A model generated the notes under the pieces. The model was not told the DNA's origin, did no database searches, and saw nothing but the letters and a program-made list of their open reading frames with translations. The position numbers and the translations under genes are program-made. Positions 1 to 7,065 of a DNA stretch of 25,736 nt are shown in pieces. Source of the DNA: Paenibacillus sp. Lineage in GTDB: Bacteria; Bacillota; Bacilli; Paenibacillales; NBRC-103111. The stretch covers positions 1-25,736 of the forward strand of contig JARBUQ010000007.1 of the NCBI GenBank assembly GCA_029239545.1, read 5' to 3'. The first letter of the stretch is position 1. Each line of letters opens with the position of its first letter.

Positions 1-449
1 CAGGCCATAACATGCGAGTAATCCATATGGTAGTTCGTTGCACAGTTAGGCCCGCTCATGAACAGAATAGGGTAACACCTGTCCCATGTGAAGCCGGCGT
101 CACGAAGCGCTTGCTGCCAAGGCTCCAGCACCTGTTTATCGAAGCCTTCAAGCAGCTGACCCGATCCAAAAAACTTCGGAAGCTTGAAGTGGGCCAATGC
201 AAAAGAGGCATGGACCGCTTCATCAAGAGGGAGTGAGCGGAACGATGCGGTGATGTCAGCTAATTCGAGTGTATTGCTTTTGACGCCTGGCGTAATTCGG
301 GTCTCCGTGTCATGCCTCAATGTGTCGACAATTCTTTCTATGGAAGGCATGCTGTAATTAAATGGTATGCATTCCCCCTCCAACAGGAAGTTAATGACTC
401 CATCCCATGCCTGCTGAAACTCTTGCCACGTGCTGACTGTCTTGTGCAT
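1..449 (-). CDS. Probable JmjC/cupin-like oxygenase, partial (C-terminus beyond window)
   Basis: An open frame runs from an ATG at 449 to the left edge without a stop, giving about 149 residues. AGAGGGG lies about 8 nt upstream of the ATG. The protein starts MHKTVSTWQEFQQAWD and reaches a segment reading FMSGPNCATNYHMDYSHVMA just before the edge. The His-x-Asp (HMD) in that segment, following a short beta-strand-like stretch, resembles the first two iron ligands of JmjC/cupin-type Fe(II)/2-oxoglutarate oxygenases. The distal His ligand would be outside the window, so the family call is an inference from one motif. It has its own promoter candidate and is separated from the kinase gene by about 257 bases, so membership in the neighbouring cluster is unproven. 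Confidence 0.5.
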   Translation of the reverse strand, partial: MHKTVSTWQEFQQAWDGVINFLLEGECIPFNYSMPSIERIVDTLRHDTETRITPGVKSNTLELADITASFRSLPLDEAVHASFALAHFKLPKFFGSGQLLEGFDKQVLEPWQQALRDAGFTWDRCYPILFMSGPNCATNYHMDYSHVMA

Positions 450-706
450 CTTCGTTACCCCTCTCGAGCTTGAAATTTGTTAGGTTCCATGAATACATTC
501 AGCTGAGTCCGTCTTATGTGTCGTTCTAGCTTCAGTATAGAGCAAACCCTATCCTTTTATAAGAAGGCACTTTCTTGTATGGTACTTACCTGGAGGATAC
601 TATTAGAGCAAGAATTTCCGAAGCATTCAACAGTCAATTTTCTCTCGCCTGAGGTTGCAGTTGATGAGCTAATTTAATTAATCTGCATTTGCTTATACCG
701 CCTCCG
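450..706 (-). promoter_or_regulatory. Intergenic region with a promoter candidate and a possible HxlR-type operator
   Basis: On the minus strand a -10 TATACT (534-539) is preceded at 17 bp by a weak -35 TTATAA (557-562), pointing at the gene starting at 449. Just upstream (566-587) the minus strand has AGTACC followed by AAAGTGCC. Tandem AGTAC/AAGTGC half-sites of this kind resemble operators of HxlR-family regulators, as I recall them; no regulator gene is seen here. No clear terminator hairpin follows the kinase gene that ends at 707. A 32-codon plus-strand frame at 579-677 has a poor ribosome site and I do not call it. Confidence 0.3.
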
Positions 707-3700
707 TTATTCATCCCATTTGTACAGCGGGAGCGTAAATGTAAAGATGCTGCCTTTCGCCTTCCTGCTTGTAACCGAGATCGTTCCTTCGTGATATTCC
801 ACTATTTCTTTGGCGATGGCCAGTCCAATTCCGCTCCCTTTGTAATCCGAATAAACGGCACTCTCCTGCTCGCGATAGAACCGATCGAATACGTAAGGAA
901 GCGCAGCTTCACTGATTCCGAATCCGTTATCCTCGACACTGATCCTAAGCTCCCCCCAAATATTATCGCGATCTGCCTGTTGGATGGCTTCACATGACAG
1001 ACGGATCACCCCGTTCTCCTCCATATGCTGAATCGCGTTAACGATTAGATTGTTCAACACTTGACCGATCCTGTCCGAATCGATAATTACATTGAGCCCT
1101 GCGACTTCTGCTGACTCCGGGGGCATAGTGAAGATGAATTTCATTCCAGCCTGTTCCACATCCATGTCAAAGCTTTCTCTGATCTGGTGCATAAAAGCAA
1201 CCGCGGGCGTAATCTCAAATTCCATATTTGAACGCCGTGACTCTAACCTGGACAGCTCGAACAAATCTTGAATAAGTCGGTTCAAGCCGAGGGACTTGGA
1301 TAAGATCATCTGCAGATAGCGATTCTCTTTGTCTGCATCCTGCACCATTCCATTCAGGATCGCTTCCGCATAACCTTGTATCGAAGTCATAGGTGTGCGC
1401 AGCTCATGCGAAATGTTGCTGAGAAAATGGCGACGCGCTAATTCAAGCCGGTTTAATTCCGTATTCTTATTTTCCAGATCCTCGTTCGATTGCTTCAGTT
1501 GAATAGTTCGCTGCTCAATTTTCTCCTCCAGGCTGTGATTAAGCTCCTTGAGACGATTGTTCAGCTGCTCAAGCTCCTGAGCGTTCAGACTGACGTCCTG
1601 CACCGCTTTCTTGAGCGTAATTAATGTATTCACACGCGCGGTCAGTTCATTGCGATCAAACGGCTTGGAGATGTAGTCATTGGCTCCTGCATTAAAGCCT
1701 GCAACAATGCTCTCCTCTCTGTTCTGAGCAGTCATAAGAAGGATTGGCAGCTCATAGAGCGTGTAACGCTCTCTAATCCGCTTGCAGAGCTCATATCCCG
1801 TCATGCCCGACATCATCACATCGACGATAATCAGATCATAACGATCCAATTGATCCAGCATAGGCAGTACTTCTTCTCCACTAAAGGCGGTCGTAATCGA
1901 GCAGTCAGCCGACTGCAGCTGTTGGGTCACAACATGCAAATTCACAGTCTCATCATCAACGACTAACAACTGAAACTGAAACTTGGAGGCAGACGGCAGT
2001 ACTGCTACCGCTCGATTCTGCGTTGTCGAAGGAGCAAGAATGCGTGTGTTCGGCTTTTTTACAGCCTTGAGCGGATTGCTGGGCAGTGTGAAGGTGAACT
2101 TCGAGCCCTTCCCGAGCTCTGACTGTACCTGTATGACTCCACCGTGAAGCTCTACGAGCTTTTTGGTAATTTTGAGCCCCAGACCGGAACCGATTCCCGA
2201 ATCATCCTCGTCTACCTGCTCGAACGATTTGAATATATCCTCGAACTTATCCAACGGAATCCCAACCCCTGTATCCGTAACAGCTATGAGGACGTGCTGC
2301 TCCTGCTGCTCGGCTGTCAGGCTAACTGTCCCCGTCGGGGTATATTTGATCGCATTGCCGATTAGATTATAAATAATTTGCTGGAGTCGATTCTCATCGG
2401 CCAGGATACGCGGAAAATGCTCGGGAATATCATTGTTCAATACAAGATTGCGTCCAGCTGTCAGAGGCGTAACGACCGTCAGCACAACATTCACAAGCTG
2501 ATGCAAATCCACCTCCTGAACCTGAAGTCTGATATCCTTGCTGCGCATACGGGAATAATCCAGAATATCGTTGATTAAATACGTCATACGCTTACTGCTG
2601 GAAATAATCATACTCATGTGCAGCTCTTGCTCATGCGTCAGCTTATCCTTCATATTAAATAACAAAGACTCCGCTAACCCAATCATTCCATTCAGAGGAG
2701 TTCGCAGCTCATGTGAGGTGTCACTCATAAATTCATCCTTCAGCTTGTTCGTCTCCATAAGTCGGGTCGATAGCCTCTCTACCGTCTTGAACGCTCTGGA
2801 GAATTTCATAGCCAGGATGATTGATAAACACAAAATAAAAATTAACAATCCGTATGGAAAATAAATACCGGTCTGCAACGTCCCATTGTTATTGAGAATG
2901 TCGTTAATTACCGTAACAGAGAACACAAGCCCGCCAAGAGCCGTTAACAGCGCTCCTTCCCGCCGTTTCGTAATCGCAATAACAACCACACTGACCAAAA
3001 AGATCATATTCAGCACCGCAAAAATCTGAAGAATCTCCGCTGCGGATACATAGATTTCAAGGGGAGTTGCCACAATGAACAACGTGAATAGAATGCCTGT
3101 CGCCAGGAACAGCTTTCGTAATACTGGCGGCATCTCGTCTGGAAAATTAGCATGAATGAATAATACGAACATGGGTGCACTGCCCAAAAATCCGAAATAT
3201 TCAAGTTTAATGAGCGCTTCCCAAGGAATATCGGGAAATAGAATAGCAAAAAAAGTTTGCCCGCCAGAGCTTGTCTTAATAGCTAGCAGCAAACAAATAA
3301 TACCAAAATAGAGCGAGGATTTATTTTGGCGAAGCATGATGAACAAAGCAATGTGGTACAGTCCCATAATAATCATGCTGCCTATCAGCAGCATCTCGAT
3401 AGCGAGACTCAAATTGTTCTCGTTGCTAAGCGGCGAATAGTTCCCAAGAGTAATCGGATCAAAAATACCTGCCTTGCGATGCTTGAAGTTGGATATCTGA
3501 ATGACGATTTCCATCGTCTCGCCGGTCGGGTTCAGATGAATCAGCTTAGGCACAACAGTAGCCTTCATCTCTTCCTTGCTTGTACCGACTACACCGTTCT
3601 CGGCCGTCAATTGCCCGTTCACCCACAGCTTGGAAGCCGTGCTTAGGCGAATGGTTCGAAGGGCTTGAACCTGCTCATCGGGTGTTCTCTTAATAACCAG

Positions 3701-4042
3701 ACGAAAGGTAGCATATCCCTTTGCTGTCAGGGGACGATCCTCTATCTCATAACCTTTCCATGAATGAGGAATAGACATGTAACCCGTCATGCTCGCCGCC
3801 GTAAGAGCAGCGCTTGCGAAGTCACGGGGCTCCAGAAGCTGATTCCAATAAAATTCCCATTCTCCATTCAAATTGATGCTGCCGTCTCGATCCAAGTTCC
3901 AATCGGTCAGGTCCATGATTCCTTTACTTGCAGTCGGAGCAGCTTGCCGGTCTTGAAATAGGAGAACAGTCCCTGCTAATGTGAGAAGTCCTATTCCTAT
4001 AACAGCAAGCACAATCACTAACAGCTTGAATCTGGCTCTCAT
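707..4042 (-). CDS. Hybrid sensor histidine kinase: 7TM sensor, HK, receiver, second HK
   Basis: A 1111-residue membrane signalling protein. Order: N-terminal TM (about 7-29); extracellular jelly-roll-like sensor with GEWEFYW (60-66), typical of 7TMR-DISM proteins; a block of seven TM helices (about 210-413); HisKA with SHELRTP and phospho-acceptor His444; HATPase with N-box near 560, DTGVGIP and GSGLGLKI; receiver domain with DDE at 696-698, phospho-acceptor Asp741 and Lys793; a coiled coil (about 810-870); a second HisKA with His880; and a second HATPase (DNGFGIS, GSGIGLAI). All key residues look intact, so a His-Asp-His relay is possible. ATG start with GGAGG 6 nt upstream. It follows the binding-protein gene by 22 nt, so the two are probably co-transcribed. 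No output domain is fused, so it needs a separate regulator; the orphan at 20032 is the obvious candidate. Confidence 0.93.
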   Translation of the reverse strand: MRARFKLLVIVLAVIGIGLLTLAGTVLLFQDRQAAPTASKGIMDLTDWNLDRDGSINLNGEWEFYWNQLLEPRDFASAALTAASMTGYMSIPHSWKGYEIEDRPLTAKGYATFRLVIKRTPDEQVQALRTIRLSTASKLWVNGQLTAENGVVGTSKEEMKATVVPKLIHLNPTGETMEIVIQISNFKHRKAGIFDPITLGNYSPLSNENNLSLAIEMLLIGSMIIMGLYHIALFIMLRQNKSSLYFGIICLLLAIKTSSGGQTFFAILFPDIPWEALIKLEYFGFLGSAPMFVLFIHANFPDEMPPVLRKLFLATGILFTLFIVATPLEIYVSAAEILQIFAVLNMIFLVSVVVIAITKRREGALLTALGGLVFSVTVINDILNNNGTLQTGIYFPYGLLIFILCLSIILAMKFSRAFKTVERLSTRLMETNKLKDEFMSDTSHELRTPLNGMIGLAESLLFNMKDKLTHEQELHMSMIISSSKRMTYLINDILDYSRMRSKDIRLQVQEVDLHQLVNVVLTVVTPLTAGRNLVLNNDIPEHFPRILADENRLQQIIYNLIGNAIKYTPTGTVSLTAEQQEQHVLIAVTDTGVGIPLDKFEDIFKSFEQVDEDDSGIGSGLGLKITKKLVELHGGVIQVQSELGKGSKFTFTLPSNPLKAVKKPNTRILAPSTTQNRAVAVLPSASKFQFQLLVVDDETVNLHVVTQQLQSADCSITTAFSGEEVLPMLDQLDRYDLIIVDVMMSGMTGYELCKRIRERYTLYELPILLMTAQNREESIVAGFNAGANDYISKPFDRNELTARVNTLITLKKAVQDVSLNAQELEQLNNRLKELNHSLEEKIEQRTIQLKQSNEDLENKNTELNRLELARRHFLSNISHELRTPMTSIQGYAEAILNGMVQDADKENRYLQMILSKSLGLNRLIQDLFELSRLESRRSNMEFEITPAVAFMHQIRESFDMDVEQAGMKFIFTMPPESAEVAGLNVIIDSDRIGQVLNNLIVNAIQHMEENGVIRLSCEAIQQADRDNIWGELRISVEDNGFGISEAALPYVFDRFYREQESAVYSDYKGSGIGLAIAKEIVEYHEGTISVTSRKAKGSIFTFTLPLYKWDE

Positions 4043-4064
4043 CTCAAGCCTCCGTATCCAATGG

Positions 4065-4958
4065 TTACTTTATGATTTCATAATGCTTCAAAATTTGTTG
4101 GATAAACGAATGGTTCAGATCCAGATATACATTAATCCAGGCGTATAGATGAGGCTGCTTGACGGAAACTGCGATAGCCAATGGATCGAGCTTATCGTTC
4201 AATGGAATAAATTGCAAATCCAATGAGCTGCCAGGATTTCGCTTCAGGTGCATGGAGATTTCGAACTCATCATACAGTGCGGCGAGCACTTCCCCTCTAC
4301 TCACGGAAGCGATCAGCTCCGTACCTGACTCGAATAGCTTAATCTCTGACTTGGGGAACAGTTCTTGTGCAAATTTTACATAGGAACTGCCTGATACGGC
4401 TCCGACTATACCCCCGCTGACTTGGATGAGCTTAAGCGGGTCGCCTTCCATCTGGTCCAATCTGGCTAACTGAAGTCGATTGATGAGCAGCGACTGGCGC
4501 AAAGTCAAATATGGACTGGAGAAAAGCACTTTTTGAGCCCGCCCCAGGGTCATACTTAGCTTGGATATAGCTACATCCGCCTGGCCGCTTGCCACCTGAT
4601 CCACCAATTCCTCAAAGCTCTGCGCCGTTCGGACGTAATTAACTTTAACTCCGAATTTCTCAGCGATGTCCTTGGCCAATATGACCTCACTGCCGCTTAA
4701 CACTCCCGCCTCATCTACGTAAAAGAAGGGAAACCTATCACGTGCATACATGGCCACTTGCAGAACGCCGCGGCTGTGAATAGCTTGCATCTCCTCTGTG
4801 AGCTTCGCCATTTCAACTGCATTCAGCTCCATGAAAACCGCTGAGTTAGCCGGAGGCTCCGCTGCCGGTGCTGACTCAGGCGGGGTAGGCTGATTATTCC
4901 CGCAAGCTGCAAGAGAGAGAAAGATTAACAATATGATTAAGTTTCGCCAGAGCGTCAT
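4065..4958 (-). CDS. Extracellular solute-binding lipoprotein (SBP_bac_3 family)
   Basis: A 297-residue protein with a lipoprotein signal: hydrophobic stretch then LSLAAC with lipid-anchor Cys19. The body has the order of family-3 amino-acid-type binding proteins: GVLQVAMYARDRFPFFYVDE near the start of the fold, a segment on ion/amino-acid-like uptake (VILAKDIAEKFGVKV), a QVASGQADVAISKLSMT stretch, and a late AIAVSVKQPHLYAWIN region. The start ATG has AAGGAGA 6 nt upstream. No permease or ATPase gene for it is near. It lies 26 nt after the small Gly-Gly peptide gene and 22 nt before the hybrid kinase gene. That placement suggests, by inference, that it presents a ligand to the kinase sensor domain rather than feeding a transporter; the ligand is unknown. 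Confidence 0.85.
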   Translation of the reverse strand: MTLWRNLIILLIFLSLAACGNNQPTPPESAPAAEPPANSAVFMELNAVEMAKLTEEMQAIHSRGVLQVAMYARDRFPFFYVDEAGVLSGSEVILAKDIAEKFGVKVNYVRTAQSFEELVDQVASGQADVAISKLSMTLGRAQKVLFSSPYLTLRQSLLINRLQLARLDQMEGDPLKLIQVSGGIVGAVSGSSYVKFAQELFPKSEIKLFESGTELIASVSRGEVLAALYDEFEISMHLKRNPGSSLDLQFIPLNDKLDPLAIAVSVKQPHLYAWINVYLDLNHSFIQQILKHYEIIK

Positions 4959-4984
4959 GCTGGTTCTCCTTTATATTACACCAT

Positions 4985-5212
4985 TTATTCTGATGGGCTA
5001 TGAACAATATTATGATCACGAAAACAGGGGGCGCATATTTCCATATTAAATACTGCGACTCTTTGCCCGCATTGCTTGCACAATGGAACACGTATCGAAG
5101 CAAGCCCTCCAATTACCTGCTCCAATTGACCATCGTTCAATTCATCCGGATTCTGCTTCTCAGAGTGAATTTTATCGATATGGGAATGGCGGAAGCGGAA
5201 CCTTTTGCGCAT
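4985..5212 (-). CDS. Small double-glycine leader peptide with CxxC/CxxC core; candidate second precursor
   Basis: A 75-residue peptide with an ATG start and a GAGGGAG ribosome site. Residues 23-36 read DELNDGQLEQVIGG, a double-glycine leader end. The same pattern, DELx4LExVxGG, occurs in the NHLP precursor at 11873. Cleavage after Gly36 would release a 39-residue core, the same length as the core predicted for the other precursor. The core holds four cysteines as Cys45-x2-Cys48 and Cys60-x2-Cys63, a zinc-ribbon-like spacing, and a single lysine (Lys46). It sits in the cluster 28 nt after the degenerate SDR. What is seen is the leader and the cysteines; processing by the cluster's C39 exporter and any function (peptide product, metal-binding carrier, or signal) are inference. 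A plain small zinc-ribbon protein remains possible. Confidence 0.72.
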   Translation of the reverse strand: MRKRFRFRHSHIDKIHSEKQNPDELNDGQLEQVIGGLASIRVPLCKQCGQRVAVFNMEICAPCFRDHNIVHSPSE

Positions 5213-5240
5213 ACAATCGCTCTCCCTCGTGGTCTTTCTC

Positions 5241-5978
5241 CTATTGAATCGTGTCTACACCGAAGCCCCAATGCAGATTTTGTCCGCTGAGTCCGTGTCC
5301 ATAATCCAGCAGCATATCAATCCCCTTAACCAGGCTCTCGACATCCGGGATTGAAGGCTTTAATGCATAGATTTCCAACTTCTTACGATCCGCTTGCCAT
5401 TGCTCAGGGGTTGCTTGATCGTTGCGATAGTAGCCAAATGTAAGCGCATTAACCGAAATGCGAAAAGGAGACATCTCCTTCGCCAAGCTTTTGACCAGAG
5501 CAAGAACACCATGATTGTAGACGGGAGAACTGGGATAATTCTCATAATATAGAGTATCTGTAAGCAAGGGGAAGATGAGCTGTCCCCGCTTCTTCCTGGC
5601 CATTACATTCCCGCCGGCGCGACTATATAGAAATAACTGCCTGAATCTCTGCTCCATGACTTCGGCAAAGGATACCGGATCATTCTCCATAAGCTGCGTT
5701 TCATCAAGCCAGTCGTTGCCTTGAATAAACACGCCAAGTTCCCCCATGCTCTGTGCCGCATTCGTTACCATTTGTTGAATATCAGCCAGTCCTCCGGGAT
5801 TGACGACTACAGGTGTACAGAGTGACAGCTGCTCCGCAGGTAGTCCGCTCAGGAATTGATCTGCTTCGTCAGACGTTGTGAATTGAGCTGTCAGTCGGTA
5901 CCCGCGTTCTAACAAGTGATGCCCGATTAAGTGGTTCATGCCGGCTCCCGTTCGGGTGAGTAATGCTGTCCGTGTCAT
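5241..5978 (-). CDS. Degenerate short-chain dehydrogenase/reductase (SDR) homologue
   Basis: A 245-residue protein with Rossmann-like SDR organisation immediately after the intact FabG-type gene (17 nt apart). The nucleotide-binding region reads TRTGAGMNHLIG instead of the usual TGxxxGIG. The normal Tyr-x3-Lys site is not there: aligning PVYNHGVLALVKSLA with the YATSKG region of the neighbouring FabG puts Pro and His where Tyr and Lys belong. The C-terminal part keeps the SDR flow (ISVNALTFGYY, later LLDYGHGLSGQNLHWGFG matching the usual final GGxxxD region). ATG start with GGGAGGG upstream. It may be a non-catalytic partner of the reductase or an enzyme with altered chemistry; both are inference. 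The family assignment is firm, the catalytic loss is read by eye. Confidence 0.8.
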   Translation of the reverse strand: MTRTALLTRTGAGMNHLIGHHLLERGYRLTAQFTTSDEADQFLSGLPAEQLSLCTPVVVNPGGLADIQQMVTNAAQSMGELGVFIQGNDWLDETQLMENDPVSFAEVMEQRFRQLFLYSRAGGNVMARKKRGQLIFPLLTDTLYYENYPSSPVYNHGVLALVKSLAKEMSPFRISVNALTFGYYRNDQATPEQWQADRKKLEIYALKPSIPDVESLVKGIDMLLDYGHGLSGQNLHWGFGVDTIQ

Positions 5979-5995
5979 TTCGCTTCCCTCCCTTC

Positions 5996-6739
5996 TTATC
6001 GCAGAAACCCGCCATCGGCCTTAAGCACGTGATCCGACACGTAATCAGACTGGCTGCTTGCCAAGTACAGAATGGAACCCGCAATCTCCTGAACCGTTCC
6101 CAGACGTTTCTGATTCGTATGCAGCAAGAAGTTATCCTGTTTCTCCTGCGGAACGGTATCGGTCATCTGGGTAGCAATGAGTCCTGGTGCTATGGCGTTC
6201 AGTCGTATTCCATCTGCGGCATGTCTTCTTGCCAGCAATCGGGTTAATCCGATAATGGCGCCTTTGGAGGTTGCATAGTTGACCTGCGCTTCCCTGCCAT
6301 ATACGCCGCTGACAGACACAACATTCACGATTTTGCCGCCTCCGCCTGCAGTCATATAAGGGATCGCTTCCTGACAGCACACACAGGTTCCAGTGAAATT
6401 CGTTCGAAATACGGTGCTCCATTCCTCCTCCGTCATCATTAAAGCCAGTTGGTCCTGTGAAATCCCGGCATTGTTCACCACAATATCAATGTTCCCGAAT
6501 TCCTGGTTTAACTGCTTGAATATCGACGAGATGAAATGCCGGTCCGCTACTGATCCCTTGAACATACGGACTTGACCGCCCTCGGCTGTCAGCTTGACCT
6601 GCAGCTCCTGGGCCAGCTCGTCACTGCTGCTGTATACACCAGCCACAATCGCTCCTTCAGACACGAATCGCTCCATAACCGCTCGGCCGATCCCTCTTGT
6701 TGCCCCGGTAATAACCGCAACCTGATCCCGCAGAAGCAT
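5996..6739 (-). CDS. fabG: 3-oxoacyl-ACP reductase (FabG type)
   Basis: A 247-residue classical SDR, the usual length for FabG. It has the cofactor loop TGATRGIG (11-18), NNAGIS near 89-94, catalytic Ser142, Tyr155 and Lys159 (YATSK), and a C-terminal SDYVSDHVLKADGG. FabG proteins reduce 3-oxoacyl-ACP to 3-hydroxyacyl-ACP with NADPH in the cytoplasm. Its ATG is 3 nt from the ACP stop codon and its ribosome site lies inside the end of the ACP gene, so the two are translationally linked. With the KS-CLF and ACP upstream it completes a condensation-plus-reduction set dedicated to this cluster. This is probably a cluster-specific copy rather than the housekeeping enzyme, since no fabD, fabF or fabZ accompanies it. 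Confidence 0.9.
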   Translation of the reverse strand: MLLRDQVAVITGATRGIGRAVMERFVSEGAIVAGVYSSSDELAQELQVKLTAEGGQVRMFKGSVADRHFISSIFKQLNQEFGNIDIVVNNAGISQDQLALMMTEEEWSTVFRTNFTGTCVCCQEAIPYMTAGGGGKIVNVVSVSGVYGREAQVNYATSKGAIIGLTRLLARRHAADGIRLNAIAPGLIATQMTDTVPQEKQDNFLLHTNQKRLGTVQEIAGSILYLASSQSDYVSDHVLKADGGFLR

Positions 6740-6742
6740 GGG

Positions 6743-7036
6743 CTACTCCATCTCCCTGAGCTTGGTTTGGATGAAGGAAGCAATGGATTGCACATTATGC
6801 AGATGTATCTTGAGCTCATCGGCCGGAATTCCTTCCACCATAACCCCATATATCTCTTCCATCCCTACCATTACTTCGAAAGCCTCAACCGAATCAAGAC
6901 CAAGTCCTTCTCCGAAGAGCGGCATCTGATCATCAATTTCCTCCGGCGTTATGTCCTCGAGTTCCAATCTTTCCACTAGAAGCTTCGTTTTCACAACGGT
7001 TTTGATTTGTTCCAGATCCTGCAGCATAATGCTCAT
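6743..7036 (-). CDS. Acyl carrier protein
   Basis: A 97-residue acidic ACP. The pantetheine attachment motif is GLGLDSVEAFEV, with Ser49 as the attachment site, and the surrounding four-helix pattern is normal. I place the start at the ATG at 7036 (MSIML), because AGGAGG lies 8 nt before it; a longer frame opening with TTG at 7054 would start inside that ribosome site. The protein would carry the growing acyl chain as a thioester between the KS-CLF encoded just upstream and the reductase encoded just downstream. No phosphopantetheinyl transferase is in the window, so the housekeeping one must serve. It may hand the finished acyl chain to the GNAT (inference). Confidence 0.92.
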   Translation of the reverse strand: MSIMLQDLEQIKTVVKTKLLVERLELEDITPEEIDDQMPLFGEGLGLDSVEAFEVMVGMEEIYGVMVEGIPADELKIHLHNVQSIASFIQTKLREME

Positions 7037-7065
7037 CCTATATTCCTCCTCCAATAATTGGACTG

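Noticed and set aside
579..677. A 32-codon plus-strand frame (MVLTWRILL...) between the oxygenase and kinase genes.
   Set aside because: Ribosome-site spacing is poor, it overlaps the candidate operator for the opposite gene, and no recognisable domain is present.
7037..7054. ACP start at TTG 7054.
   Set aside because: It lies in the AGGAGG that serves the ATG at 7036.
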